A DNA stretch of 64,000 nucleotides. It comes from Polyangiaceae bacterium (lineage in GTDB: Bacteria; Myxococcota_A; Polyangia; Polyangiales; Polyangiaceae). Both the position numbers and the translations under genes were made by a program. This document shows positions 18,397 to 27,689 of the stretch, one piece after another. Numbering within the stretch: position 1 is the stretch's first letter; each line of letters starts with the position of its first letter. The stretch is taken from NCBI GenBank assembly GCA_041389725.1, contig JAWKRG010000006.1, positions 310,001-374,000 of the forward strand, written 5' to 3'. The notes under the pieces are model-generated. The model did not search any database and had not been told where the DNA came from. It saw nothing but the letters and a program-made list of their open reading frames with translations.

Positions 18397-19752
18397 TGCG
18401 CGCGTGGTTTGGCACGCGCGCAGGGCGCGATAGGCGATGACCATCGTGTTCTCCAAGGCCGTGTGCACGATCTCGCGCTCGCTGGGACCGTGCACCAACA
18501 GCGCGCGCTCTTCAGTTCGCAGCGGCCGGGTTCCCAGCCGATCGAGCACGTCACAGAAGTGCTCCGACACCTGTTCCGACCAGCGCTTGGTCAGGCGTTC
18601 GAAGCTCACGTGCTGCAGGTTCTTCAACCACTCGAAGTACGAGACGGTGACGCCGCCCGCATTGAGGTAGATGTCCGGCAAGATCACCGCACCGCGGCTG
18701 CGCAGGATTCGGTCCGCCTCGGGGGTGAGCGGTCCATTGGCTCCCTCGGCAATGATCCGTGCGCGAATGCGCGGCGCGTTGTGCTCGTCGATGGCGTGCT
18801 GCAGCGCCGCAGGCACCAGGATGTCGGCCTCCAACTCCAAGGCCGCGGCGGGCGCCTCGAGCGCCGTCGTGCCCGCGAGCCCCACGAAACTCCCGGTCTG
18901 GCGGCGATGCTCCATGGCGCGCTCGAGATCGATGCCGTCGTCGTTGGTGATGGCGCCGTCGACCTCTGCCAGGGCCACCAGCCGTGCACCGGCGCGCTGG
19001 AAGGCCTCGGCCGCCCAGTAGCCGACGTTCCCCAAACCCTGCACGATGACGCGCTTGCCCGCGATGCCCGACGCCATGCCGATCGCCTCGAGCAGAGCAA
19101 CGTCCTGCACGCACTCCCGAACGCCGAAGAAGACGCCCAGCCCCGTGGCCTCGCGACGCCCTGGGATCCCCATCATGGCGATGGGTTTGCCGGTCACGCA
19201 CGCGTCCGCGTGGATGTCACCGTCGCTCAATGCGCGATAGGTGTCCGCAATCCAGGACATCTCCCGCTCGCCGGTGCCGTAGTCCGGGGCCGGCACGTCC
19301 ACTGCGGGCCCCAAGAAGCGCTTCTTCATCAATTCGGCCGTGTAGCGACGAGTGACGCGCTCGAGCTCACGCGCGCTGTGGGCGCGAGGATCGATGCGCA
19401 CCGCGCCCTTGCCTCCGCCGAAGGGCACGCCCACCAGCGCGCACTTGTAGGTCATCAGCGCCGCGAGGGCCATCACTTCGTCTTGATCCACGTCGGGAGC
19501 AAAACGGATGCCTCCCTTCACCGGCAGGCGATGGAAGCTGTGCTCGGCACGGTAGGCCTCGACGACGTGAATGTTGCCGTCATCGAGCTCCACCGGAAGC
19601 GCAGGCGATACATCGGCGTTGCAGGCTTTGATTCGCGCCAAGAGGCCAGGCTCGATCTCGAGGCAAGGGCTCGCCGCGTCGATGTAGCTCAAAACGTCGG
19701 AGAAGAAGCGGCCCGCCGTCGACCCGGCTGGGTACTCATGGCCAACCTCCAC
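18313..19752 (-). CDS. Glutamate dehydrogenase family protein
   Basis: Protein of 479 aa from GTG 19752. Typical motifs: PVKGGIRFAP (glutamate-binding Lys), MTYKCALVGVPFGGGKG (catalytic Lys and dinucleotide domain hinge) and the Rossmann GxGxxG in VQGLGNVGYWAAE. The C-terminus (AFALAIEKVARVYVGAGIFP) is characteristic of NAD-linked enzymes that interconvert glutamate and 2-oxoglutarate. The reading frame continues upstream into Cys-rich sequence of the fibro-slime gene, which is not part of a normal dehydrogenase; the GTG start overlaps that gene's stop by 17 bases. No Shine-Dalgarno is visible, so translation may rely on coupling. Confidence 0.85.
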   Translation of the reverse strand: MEVGHEYPAGSTAGRFFSDVLSYIDAASPCLEIEPGLLARIKACNADVSPALPVELDDGNIHVVEAYRAEHSFHRLPVKGGIRFAPDVDQDEVMALAALMTYKCALVGVPFGGGKGAVRIDPRAHSARELERVTRRYTAELMKKRFLGPAVDVPAPDYGTGEREMSWIADTYRALSDGDIHADACVTGKPIAMMGIPGRREATGLGVFFGVRECVQDVALLEAIGMASGIAGKRVIVQGLGNVGYWAAEAFQRAGARLVALAEVDGAITNDDGIDLERAMEHRRQTGSFVGLAGTTALEAPAAALELEADILVPAALQHAIDEHNAPRIRARIIAEGANGPLTPEADRILRSRGAVILPDIYLNAGGVTVSYFEWLKNLQHVSFERLTKRWSEQVSEHFCDVLDRLGTRPLRTEERALLVHGPSEREIVHTALENTMVIAYRALRACQTTRALPDLRTAAFALAIEKVARVYVGAGIFP

Positions 19753-21751
19753 ACTCAGCGGGTCGTCTAGCTTGCAGGTCGGCGAGCAGCCGTCGCCGCC
19801 GACGGTGTTGCTGTCGTCGCACTGCTCTGCCTCGGCGCTCTGCACCCGGGCCGCCGCCGCAGCGCGGCCCCAGCACGCAGCCCGGCGCGCACTCGCCATA
19901 GCCGCCGTCGTTCTGGCCATCGTCGCACTGCTCGCCGAACAGGCTGTCGACCTGCTTGTCGCCACAGCGTGCCGGCAGCTTGCAACCTGGCGCGCAACCG
20001 CTGTCGCCGTAGCTCGTCAGGTTCACGCCATCGTCGCAGGCCTCGCCCTCGGCCGCCTGCAGCGACCCGTCACCGCACCGCGGCCCCAGTTTGCACCCAG
20101 GCGCGCAGCTACCGTAGCTGCCGTCGTTCTTGCCGTCGTCGCACTGCTCGTCGGGCGTCTTGATCCCGTCGCCGCAGACGCTGACGCATTGCGACGTCTT
20201 GTTGGCGAATCCTGACAGCGTCAAGCGGTAGTTCGACTCGGTCGTGTGTCGCTCCGCTTGAAACACGACGGCTTCGTAGACTTTGCCGACCGTGAGCCCA
20301 AACTGTGTCGCCGCTGCAGCATTCAACGTGACGCTCGCACTCTGCGCGCCATGGACGCCGCCCAAGTCGATCGCGAGATGCTTGTTGATGAAGACGAAGA
20401 CGTCGTCGTCACCCGTGAAGTCCAGTTTCTCGCCGCCCTTGTACTCGAACCAGTAGCGGACCTCGCTGGTGAAGTGAAAGTTGTGGGTGTTACCTTGGTT
20501 CCCCCAGCCTTGGCCGTCGATCGGGAAGAAGGTGCTGTCGTTGAACTGAAACACCCCGCCGCCGATGGCGCCCAGGGTGATCGACTGCAACAAGGTCTTG
20601 TTGCCATCGTTGCCGTTGGCGACGCCAGAGTCTCGATACCATTGGTCGAACACGGCTTGCCCGTTGGTCGTGGTCGAGCCGCCGCTCTTGGCATAGACAG
20701 GCTTGCCGGCACCGCCCAGGTTGGGCTGCACGATTCCCGTCTCCACGGCGATCACGTGCTCGAAGTCCGGATGCCCGCCTGCCGTGCCCTTGCCCTTGAA
20801 ATCGCGGATCACGATGGGGAGCACGAGCGACGATGGCGCCGCGGTGACGTCCGTGCACGAGTAGCCTGCCTCGACCTGGCAGGTCGCCGAGCAACCGTCG
20901 CCGGACACGGTGTTGCCGTCTTCGCACTGTTCGTTGTCGCCTGGAAGCCGAATGCCATCGCCGCACTTGCTCTTGCATTCGCTACCGCTGCAATCGGGCT
21001 CATTGATGCAGAATGGCGTGCAGCCGTCGCCCATGTCGTTGTCACCGTCGTCGCACTGCTCCGTACCCTCGGCCTTGCCGTCGCCGCAGACGGTCTTCTC
21101 GCACGGAGCATTCGGCGTGACGCACTTGTAGCCGTCTTCCAGCTGGCAAGTGGCGCTGCAGCCATCGCCACCACCCGGCGTTCCGTCGTCACACTGTTCC
21201 GCGCCGGCAACGATGCCGTCGCCGCACTGCTTCGCTTCACAGCGTACGCCCACTAGCGGGCACTGGTAGCCGGGCTCGAGCTGACACGACGCATCGCACC
21301 CATCCTGCGCGACAGCGTTGCCATCGTCGCAGGTTTCCGTGCCAGTGATCTTCGAGTCCCCACACACCACCGTGCTGACGCATGGCTTGCCCGGCGTGGG
21401 GCAAGCGTAGCCCTGTTCGATGGCCATGCAATCGGCAGCGCAACCGTCGCCACTCACGCTGTTGCCGTCATCGCAACTCTCCCCGGCGTTGACGACTCCA
21501 TCACCACACCCGGGCTCGGGCGCGCAGGCATCACCACTGCATCCGCTTGCACCCGCGACGCCTGCGTCGCCACCAGCGTCGAGGGCGATCCCCGCACCGG
21601 TTCCGCCGGTGACGGACGCATCGCCCCCCGCGCCGCCGGACGCGCCCGCGTCGACCTTCGTCGCCACTTCCGCGTCACCTCCGCACGCGGCAAAAGCAAG
21701 CGAGCCCACTACTGCGACCCAGGGCCACGGCCCCACACGGAATCTGCCCAT
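19736..21751 (-). CDS. Fibro-slime / DUF4215-type Cys-rich lipoprotein, frameshifted at its 3' end
   Basis: 671 aa as read. ATG 21751 gives a signal peptide with lipobox FAAC. An Ala/Gly linker is followed by about five Cys-rich repeats of the form CGDG...CDDGN...GDGC..C (DUF4215/myxobacterial type), then a fibro-slime domain (FFPIDGQGWGNQGN, DDDVFVFINKHLAIDLGGVHG), then three more Cys repeats. A fourth repeat is broken: one extra base near 19845-19860 shifts the frame, so the last 32 residues are Arg-rich nonsense ending at 19736. Proteins of this kind are surface or matrix proteins. The other frame continues the repeat (EAEQCDDSNTVGGDGC) directly into the dehydrogenase. Confidence 0.85.
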   Translation of the reverse strand: MGRFRVGPWPWVAVVGSLAFAACGGDAEVATKVDAGASGGAGGDASVTGGTGAGIALDAGGDAGVAGASGCSGDACAPEPGCGDGVVNAGESCDDGNSVSGDGCAADCMAIEQGYACPTPGKPCVSTVVCGDSKITGTETCDDGNAVAQDGCDASCQLEPGYQCPLVGVRCEAKQCGDGIVAGAEQCDDGTPGGGDGCSATCQLEDGYKCVTPNAPCEKTVCGDGKAEGTEQCDDGDNDMGDGCTPFCINEPDCSGSECKSKCGDGIRLPGDNEQCEDGNTVSGDGCSATCQVEAGYSCTDVTAAPSSLVLPIVIRDFKGKGTAGGHPDFEHVIAVETGIVQPNLGGAGKPVYAKSGGSTTTNGQAVFDQWYRDSGVANGNDGNKTLLQSITLGAIGGGVFQFNDSTFFPIDGQGWGNQGNTHNFHFTSEVRYWFEYKGGEKLDFTGDDDVFVFINKHLAIDLGGVHGAQSASVTLNAAAATQFGLTVGKVYEAVVFQAERHTTESNYRLTLSGFANKTSQCVSVCGDGIKTPDEQCDDGKNDGSYGSCAPGCKLGPRCGDGSLQAAEGEACDDGVNLTSYGDSGCAPGCKLPARCGDKQVDSLFGEQCDDGQNDGGYGECAPGCVLGPRCGGGPGAERRGRAVRRQQHRRRRRLLADLQARRPAECGGWP
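19845..19860 (-). other. Probable frameshift site in the fibro-slime gene
   Basis: On the minus strand the DNA reads GCGGCGGCGGCCCGGG. By comparison with the other repeats, Arg-Cys-Gly should continue Asp/Gly-Gly-Arg-Val-Gln-Ser, which needs GGCCGGGTG where the sequence has GGCCCGGGTG, that is, one extra C. Removing it restores the Cys repeat. The site is a GC-rich run, so sequencing error and a true mutation are both possible. Confidence 0.7.
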
Positions 21752-21859
21752 GGCGACAAGATAGCGCTTTTGCTGGCGCGATGCCGCGAACTCGCCGCAA
21801 AACCCGCCAGTAGATCTACCTTGTTCGGTCCCTTTGATGGGCTCTACACTCTTGGCGCC

Positions 21860-22453
21860 ATGGATCGCTTTCGGCGCTTCGACGAGGCGTACTATCACCG
21901 GTTCTACGAGAACCCGAAGACGCGGGTCATCACCGCCGAGGAGCACGCGCACCTGGCGCAGTTCGTCTTCTCCTTCGCTGCGTACAACCAGATCGAGCTG
22001 AAGTCCGTGCTCGACATCGGCGCGGGAATCGGTCTGTGGAAGGACTGGGTGAAGAAGAACTCCAAGGGCGTCAGCTACACGGGCACCGAGGTGAGCCAGG
22101 CGATGTGCAAGAAGCACGGCTTCCTACACCGCGACATCGCCCGCTGGCGCGATCGCAAGAAGTACGATCTCATCGTGTGCCAGGGTGTGCTGCAGTATCT
22201 TCCCGACCCCGACGTGGCACCCGCCATTGCGAACATCGCTGCGATGAGCAAGGGCCTGGTCTACGTGGAGGTAACGACCCGTCAAGATTTGCGCGAACGT
22301 TGCGACACGGACCGCACGGACAGCGACATCCACATCCGCAACGGCTCCTACTATCGCGGCATCCTGAGCAAGCACCTGGTGTTCGTCGGCTGCGGCCTGT
22401 GGTGGACGAAGGAGAAGGAGCAACCCTTCTACGAGTTGGAGAGTGTGGGCTGA
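21860..22453 (+). CDS. SAM-dependent methyltransferase (class I)
   Basis: Protein of 197 aa from ATG 21860. The SAM-binding motif I is LDIGAGIGLWKDW, motif II region TGTEVS, and a post-motif LIVCQGVLQYLPD. The N-terminus FDEAYYHRFYENP suggests the group of small methyltransferases with a YYxRFY start. Substrate unknown. The next gene begins within the stop codon (TGATG), indicating an operon. Confidence 0.85.
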   Translation: MDRFRRFDEAYYHRFYENPKTRVITAEEHAHLAQFVFSFAAYNQIELKSVLDIGAGIGLWKDWVKKNSKGVSYTGTEVSQAMCKKHGFLHRDIARWRDRKKYDLIVCQGVLQYLPDPDVAPAIANIAAMSKGLVYVEVTTRQDLRERCDTDRTDSDIHIRNGSYYRGILSKHLVFVGCGLWWTKEKEQPFYELESVG

Positions 22454-22773
22454 TGGCGGAAGCCAAGCGCATCCTTCGACCGCTCATTTCCGTGGTCTTG
22501 ATCGGCGCCTCGGTTCTGGGGCTGCTGAACGTCTACGGGGACAACGCAGAGGTCGTGCGGCAGGCGGAACGCCTAGCCTGCGACGAAAAGTCGGACTGCA
22601 CGGCTCGCATGACTCGCGTCGACCGTTCGCCCTTCGCGCAGACCTTTGGCTTCGCGCTCAGCTACGAACTGACGACCAAGAGCGGACCTGCTCGCCCCCG
22701 CGAGCGGAGCGTGCGCTGCGCTCGCGCCTTCGTGCTCTTGGGCGAATACCGCTGCGAACTGAGCGGCGGCTGA
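22453..22773 (+). CDS. Small protein with N-terminal TM helix
   Basis: Protein of 106 aa, ATG 22453 overlapping the methyltransferase stop. One hydrophobic helix (LISVVLIGASVLGLLNVYG, about residues 11-29) is followed by a soluble part with four Cys (LACDEKSDCTARM, RCARAFVLLGEYRCE), possibly two disulfides in the periplasm. No family recognised; coupling suggests a link to the methyltransferase. Confidence 0.7.
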   Translation: MAEAKRILRPLISVVLIGASVLGLLNVYGDNAEVVRQAERLACDEKSDCTARMTRVDRSPFAQTFGFALSYELTTKSGPARPRERSVRCARAFVLLGEYRCELSGG

Positions 22774-22798
22774 CTCGCTCGGGTGCGCGCGGTCGACG

Positions 22799-23614
22799 CT
22801 AGTTCGGCAGATCGCTGGGTCGGACACTGTCCAGCACGCGGCGCACCTCTGCTACGTCCTCGGCCCCCGGCGACAACCTGAGATAACGGCGCAGGTCGCG
22901 GCGAGCTGCTTCGGGCGCACCGAGCTTCATCGACAAGAGCCCGCGGTCACGGATTTCCGGCGCGGAATCGGGGAGCAGCGCGACGATGCGGTCCAGCACC
23001 AGGTACAGAGCGCGGAAGTCCCCGCGGCTCGCGTGGATGGCGCGCAGGTTCATCAACATGCGCGTCACGATCTGTCGCACCGTGGCCGCGTGCAGTGCGG
23101 GCAGACTGCGAGCTGGATTGCCACCTGCCATTTGCACCCACAGAGATTCCAGACGGCGCCCCTGCAATGTGCCTCCACCATGAAAGGGATCGACGAACAC
23201 TGGAGGCCCTTGCGTGGGGTCCTCGATACGCACCAGGAAGTGACCTGGAAAGTTCACCCCCGACGCGCGGACTCCCGCACGCCGAGCAATCTCGATGTAT
23301 ACCACCGCCAAGGTGATCGGAATGCCGAGGCCACGATCCAGGACATCGTTCAGGTACGAGTTGCGGACGTCGTAGTAGTCCTCTTCGTTCCCGCGGAAGC
23401 CCAAACGGCCAAAAACGTGGTTCCCGAGCACCTCGGCCCAGTCCATTGCGCAGCCAGCCCGCTGCCCGTCCGCGCTCGGTAACTCCAAGGCGTCGAAGCG
23501 ACGGCGCTGACCGGAAAGATCCAACGCCGGATAGGCGTCCTTCGCCAAGAGCAACGCGCCCAGAAGCAAGTCTTGCTCGTCGTCGGGCTGGTCGGCGAAG
23601 CGTTGGAACTCCAT
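22799..23614 (-). CDS. SirB1-type transglutaminase-like / TPR protein
   Basis: Protein of 271 aa from ATG 23614 (an ATG at 23644 is in frame). The N-terminal half matches the transglutaminase-like core of the SirB1 family: YYDVRNSYLNDVLDRGLGIP, LAVVYIEIARRAG, NFPGHFLVRI. The catalytic Cys is absent in most members, and none is seen in this core here. The C-terminal part (about 180-265) is a TPR-like helical repeat (LLSMKLGAPEAARRDLRRYLRL). Function is unknown for the family. Confidence 0.85.
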   Translation of the reverse strand: MEFQRFADQPDDEQDLLLGALLLAKDAYPALDLSGQRRRFDALELPSADGQRAGCAMDWAEVLGNHVFGRLGFRGNEEDYYDVRNSYLNDVLDRGLGIPITLAVVYIEIARRAGVRASGVNFPGHFLVRIEDPTQGPPVFVDPFHGGGTLQGRRLESLWVQMAGGNPARSLPALHAATVRQIVTRMLMNLRAIHASRGDFRALYLVLDRIVALLPDSAPEIRDRGLLSMKLGAPEAARRDLRRYLRLSPGAEDVAEVRRVLDSVRPSDLPN

Positions 23615-23745
23615 GACCCAAGTGCAGCTTACTCTGCCCTGCATCCGTGGGTACTCGAATCGACGCTCGCATCGCAGCTTCCCCGTCGAACCACCACCTT
23701 TTGGTTTGATTGCGGCTCCCGACGCGCAGCACTAGCCTTGCCGTC

Positions 23746-24726
23746 GTGCAGCGTTGGATCTCTGCCGCCTTCGGATTGCTGGCCCTGACACCGCTGGCGT
23801 GCGCGGGTACGAGGGAGCCCGCGCCACGTGCTACGGCGGCACGTCCGGCGCCAGCCGCCAGTCGTGTAGCTCAGGAGGCTCCGCCGCCCGCCGCGCCGGT
23901 CGAACCGCCTGAGCTCGTCGCACCGCCGGCACCCCGCATGGAGAGTACGGAACTCGAGTCGAGGCGTCTGCCCAGCGAGTTCTTGGTGCCGTCGGATGGC
24001 CAGAGCTTCGAATGCGGCGCATTTCGAGTAGAGCAGCCGGCAGACGCTTCGAGCGGGAACGAACCCTACGTACGCGTGTTCGACACGGCGGGAACTCGAG
24101 TCTACCAGGCCCGGGGACGGGAGTACTCTCTCGGCGCGGGTGAGCCCAAGCAACGAATGTCCCTGAGCGTCGGCTGGTGCGGCGACGTCACAGGCGACGG
24201 CGTGCCCGAGCTGTTCCTGTCCGAACGAACCATGGGAGCGCACTGCTGCTACACGTATTACATCGTGTCGCTGACCTCGCCGGTGAAGCGACTGCTGATG
24301 TGGGAGAAGGGGGACGCCGGGCACGAGCTGATTCCGGTGCGCTTCGGAGCGCCCGGCAGCTGGCAACTCTTGAGCTGGGACGTCATCGACCCGCCCTTTC
24401 GTGCGGACGAGGGAGATCCCGTGCTCTCCTACGCAACCACACCGTCCTTTCCCGTCGTGTTCGACTTCAGTGCCGGGCGCTTCCAGAAGCGGACCTTCAG
24501 CCACAGGAAGGGACTCGCGCAACTGCGCGAGATGGAGCGAGCCGAGTGCAAACGAGAGCCCGAACGCTGTCCCATCGACGAGCTCTTGGAGTGGGGCTAC
24601 GGGCTCATCATCGGCGACTGGGACGCGCAGAAGGCTCGAGTCGTTCCCGATGCGGAGCTACGAAAGCGGCTGGATGTGCGCGCCGCAGCCATGAAGGCCC
24701 TGCTCGTCCGACGGCTCGGCCGCTAG
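23746..24726 (+). CDS. Uncharacterised lipoprotein with FG-GAP-like motif
   Basis: Protein of 326 aa from GTG 23746, chosen because it gives the signal peptide with LTPLAC. A Pro/Ala linker (residues about 20-80) precedes a beta-rich domain containing WCGDVTGDGVPELFLSE, a VCBS/FG-GAP-type calcium-loop motif, followed by the unusual HCCYTYYIVSL. The last 90 residues are mixed and charged. No family recognised. The gene is divergent from the SirB1-like gene. Confidence 0.7.
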   Translation: MQRWISAAFGLLALTPLACAGTREPAPRATAARPAPAASRVAQEAPPPAAPVEPPELVAPPAPRMESTELESRRLPSEFLVPSDGQSFECGAFRVEQPADASSGNEPYVRVFDTAGTRVYQARGREYSLGAGEPKQRMSLSVGWCGDVTGDGVPELFLSERTMGAHCCYTYYIVSLTSPVKRLLMWEKGDAGHELIPVRFGAPGSWQLLSWDVIDPPFRADEGDPVLSYATTPSFPVVFDFSAGRFQKRTFSHRKGLAQLREMERAECKREPERCPIDELLEWGYGLIIGDWDAQKARVVPDAELRKRLDVRAAAMKALLVRRLGR

Positions 24727-24759
24727 CCGTGCAAGCGCGCCGCGGTGCGTGGCACGCGC

Positions 24760-25920
24760 TCATGCCGTCGACGGCGCCAAGTCGAGCAAGAAGCGCAGCA
24801 AGGCTTCGCTGCGGAGCGCGAGGCTCGGAACTTCGATGAACTCGTCGTGCGTGTGGAAGCCACGCCCTCGAGGACCGAGACCGTCGATGGCTGGGACGCC
24901 CAGGGCCGCCACGTTGTTTGCATCGGAGCCGCCGCCGAGCAGTCCCGCTTCCGGCGCGCCCAGGCCCGCTGCCCGGGCACACACAGCATAGCGCTGGAAT
25001 AGCGCGACGGATGCGTCGGTGCGCTCCAAGGGTGGGCGTCGAATCCCACCGCCCAGTTCGGCGTGCGCGCCGAACTCCGCGGCTACCTGCTGCGCAAGCG
25101 TTTCGATCTCGGCGACGACTCGATCGCCGTCGGCGGCGGTCTCGAAGCGCAAGTCGATCTCGATCCGCGCCTCGGCCGGCACGGTGTTCTTGCTCGTGCC
25201 GCCAGCGATAGTGCCGACGTTCACGGTCACTCCACGCTGGTAGTCGGTGAGTGCCTGCACTCGATCCACGATGCGACTCAGCGCCCAGATCGCGTTGACC
25301 CCGTCGGCGTGTTGGTTCCCCGCGTGCGCAGCCTTGCCCCGGACGCGTAGCTGCACGCTGCCGGTGCCCTTGCGTCGGGTGATGATGGCGTCTTCGGCAC
25401 GGCCGGCCTCGAACACCAAGGCCGCCGTCGCTCCCTTGGCGTTCGTTGCCGTGAACGCTGCCGACTCCGGTGACCCCACCTCCTCGTCCGCAACGCAGAT
25501 CAAGCCCACCGGCAGCTCGGCCAGAACGCCAGCATCCGCTAGAGCACACAGGGCCGTTCGCACGGTGACCAAGCCCCCCTTCATGTCGAGCACACCCGGA
25601 CCACGGGCCAGCTCGCCGTCGCGCCGGTATCCCACGAAGCTGCCCCGAGGAAAGACAGTATCGTGGTGCCCGACCAGCAACACTCTCGAGGCGCCGCTAT
25701 CCCATGCGGGGGTGAAGAGCCCCAGATGATCACCGTACTCGCGACCTGGCTCCACCTGAACGCGCATGCCCGTCTCCGCAAATGCGTCCAGCAGAAGGCG
25801 CCCCATCGCGTTCACGTCCTTCACGTCCGCAGTGTAGGAACTCTGTTCCACCCAACGCCGCAGCAGGGGCTCGGCCTGAGCCACGCGTGTCGGCAAGAAC
25901 GCCATCGCCCGCTCCAACAT
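24760..25920 (-). CDS. M20 family metallopeptidase (carboxypeptidase G2-like)
   Basis: Protein of 386 aa. Metal and active-site residues are visible: HHDTVFP (His, Asp), GVLDMKGG (bridging Asp), CVADEEVGS (two Glu), a late GGGSDANNVA (Asp) and FHTHDE (last His ligand). The dimerisation domain lies between residues about 185 and 300 (KAAHAGNQHADGVNAI). M20A/CPG2 enzymes remove C-terminal glutamate or acyl-amino groups. No signal peptide. It starts 52 bases from tRNA-Pro. Confidence 0.9.
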   Translation of the reverse strand: MLERAMAFLPTRVAQAEPLLRRWVEQSSYTADVKDVNAMGRLLLDAFAETGMRVQVEPGREYGDHLGLFTPAWDSGASRVLLVGHHDTVFPRGSFVGYRRDGELARGPGVLDMKGGLVTVRTALCALADAGVLAELPVGLICVADEEVGSPESAAFTATNAKGATAALVFEAGRAEDAIITRRKGTGSVQLRVRGKAAHAGNQHADGVNAIWALSRIVDRVQALTDYQRGVTVNVGTIAGGTSKNTVPAEARIEIDLRFETAADGDRVVAEIETLAQQVAAEFGAHAELGGGIRRPPLERTDASVALFQRYAVCARAAGLGAPEAGLLGGGSDANNVAALGVPAIDGLGPRGRGFHTHDEFIEVPSLALRSEALLRFLLDLAPSTA

Positions 25921-25970
25921 GGACCGGGACCATGGTCTCTCCTGGTAGCGAAGACAACGGAGGGAAAATA

Positions 25971-26049
<79 letters not shown>

Positions 26050-26234
26050 ACCAGCCACCGGGATGGGGTCCCGAGGGCCCGCGGAACCTATGCGCTTTTG
26101 CCCGCCTTGGGAAGGGAGAAACTGCTGCCCGGGTCGCACCACGAAAAACCAGCTGCGGTGGCAGGTCCGACTCATCATCGACGAGGGCGCAAAGGAGCGT
26201 TCCAGCCCCCGCGGGACTGAGGTAGTCCGCCGAC

Positions 26235-26891
26235 GTGCGTGTCTTGGGCATCGAGACCTCTACCCGGCGGGCTGCCGTCGCGGTGCTTCACGACGACGAG
26301 GTCATGGCCGAGGTCCAGGTCGAGGGCTTGGGGGCTCATGCCGAACGTATCTTGGGCCTGATCGACGAGGCCCTCACGAAGGCTGGCGTTCGGCGCGGGG
26401 AAATCGCCCGCATCGGCGTTGGCGTCGGACCCGGGTCCTTCACGGGCCTGCGAGTGGGACTGAGCGTCGGACGCGGAATGGCCCGAGGGCTCGGGATCCC
26501 GGTCTTGGGGGTCGGATCGCTGCATGCCCTGGCTTGCGCACGTTTCAAGGCGCAACCGTCCCAGCGTCCCCTGATCGCCGTCCTGGACGCTCGGCGAGAA
26601 GAACTGTTTGCCCAAGTCTTCGACTCCGACTTGCAGGCGATCACCGACCCGGCGGCGATCCATCGGCAGAGCGTCCAAGGCTGGCTCGACGCCCTCGGCG
26701 TTCGCGATCCCTTCTTCGTTGGCGAGGGCGCGGCGCTGCTGGGTCAACCGTCCGACGGGGGGCTTCCGGGCGCAGTCGAAGTCGCGTGGCTGACCGCCCG
26801 CGCCAACCCGGCCCGTTCTCCCGCTTCCCCGCTTTACGTGCGCGACGCCGGAGCCACGCCCCAGCGGCTTCCCCCCTCGCCTTTCCGCTGA
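26235..26891 (+). CDS. tsaB: tRNA threonylcarbamoyladenosine biosynthesis protein TsaB
   Basis: Protein of 218 aa from GTG 26235. It has the ASKHA fold N-terminus GIETSTRRAAVAVL, the HAERIL motif and GVGPGSFTGLRVG, all characteristic of TsaB. TsaB works with TsaD and TsaE to make t6A37 in ANN-decoding tRNAs. The gene is the first of a housekeeping block and starts 185 bases from tRNA-Pro; that gap shows no other gene. Confidence 0.94.
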   Translation: MRVLGIETSTRRAAVAVLHDDEVMAEVQVEGLGAHAERILGLIDEALTKAGVRRGEIARIGVGVGPGSFTGLRVGLSVGRGMARGLGIPVLGVGSLHALACARFKAQPSQRPLIAVLDARREELFAQVFDSDLQAITDPAAIHRQSVQGWLDALGVRDPFFVGEGAALLGQPSDGGLPGAVEVAWLTARANPARSPASPLYVRDAGATPQRLPPSPFR

Positions 26892-26946
26892 GGCGTTTTT
26901 GCTAGTGCCCGACCGGCATCGGCACACTACGATGCGTCGTCGCCGC

Positions 26947-27624
26947 ATGACTTCCGTCGACGAACAGAACGAACGCCTCCTCGCGCGTTTTGGCCGCAGC
27001 TTCAAGGCGGGCGAAGTGCTGTACGAAGACGGAGATGCCGCTCGGGACGCCTTCTTGCTCCAGGAAGGGCGAGTTCGACTCATCAAGAAGGTGGGCGCCA
27101 CGGAGCGAATCCTCAGGGTGCTGCGCCCAGGCGACCTCTTCGGCGAGTCTGCACTGCTCCAGGCCACGCCTCGCACCTCCACGGCGGTGGCCCTGTCCGA
27201 TGGCATTGCACTGGCACTGGACGCCCCGACCTTTCAGCAAGTGCTCTCGGCCAGCCCCGGCGTCGGCATGCGTGTGTTGGGCCAGCTCATCCGACGCCTG
27301 CGCGACGCGGAGGACCAGATCGAGGTGCTTCTGCTCCGAGACGGCAAGAGCAAGGTAGTAGTGACCCTTCTGCAGCTGGCGCAGCAAGGCTCACGAGAGG
27401 CGGACGGCATGGCCGAACTCCGAGTCTCGCCCCTGGAGCTCTCGGCGCGCGTGGGCCTCGACGTCGACAGCGTCAAGCGGACGGTCCAGGAACTGAGGGA
27501 CGCCGGCCACTTGCGAATCGTGGACGAGCGCGTGGAAATCCCCGACGTGCGCACGCTGCGGGAGCTGGCCAGCCTGTTCGGTATTCGAGACCAGCTGCGA
27601 GGTACCGCGGGCGAAAGCGGCTGA
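26947..27624 (+). CDS. Crp/Fnr family transcription regulator
   Basis: About 225 aa (ATG 26947; ATG 26932 also possible, neither with a clear ribosome site). The N-terminal cyclic-nucleotide-binding beta-roll (about 20-125) contains GEVLYEDGDAARDAFLLQEG and the loop PGDLFGESALLQ, with TSTAVAL. A long helix follows and the winged helix at about 165-220 carries LSARVGLDVDSVKRTVQELRD. The region corresponding to the CRP cAMP phosphate-binding cassette is partly altered, so the ligand is unknown. No cysteine cluster for Fnr-type iron-sulfur sensing. Confidence 0.85.
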   Translation: MTSVDEQNERLLARFGRSFKAGEVLYEDGDAARDAFLLQEGRVRLIKKVGATERILRVLRPGDLFGESALLQATPRTSTAVALSDGIALALDAPTFQQVLSASPGVGMRVLGQLIRRLRDAEDQIEVLLLRDGKSKVVVTLLQLAQQGSREADGMAELRVSPLELSARVGLDVDSVKRTVQELRDAGHLRIVDERVEIPDVRTLRELASLFGIRDQLRGTAGESG

Positions 27625-27689
27625 TTCGTCCGAGGATCACGGCAAAATCTTGGACGTAGTCGCGAGCCCGGGGTATCGCCCAATCGGTG

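Noticed and set aside
18409..19770. 453-residue frame on the plus strand opposite glutamate dehydrogenase
   Set aside because: Shadow of the dehydrogenase; no start signal or family motif.
20246..21256. 336-residue frame on the plus strand opposite the fibro-slime gene
   Set aside because: Antisense shadow of a repeat-rich, GC-rich gene.
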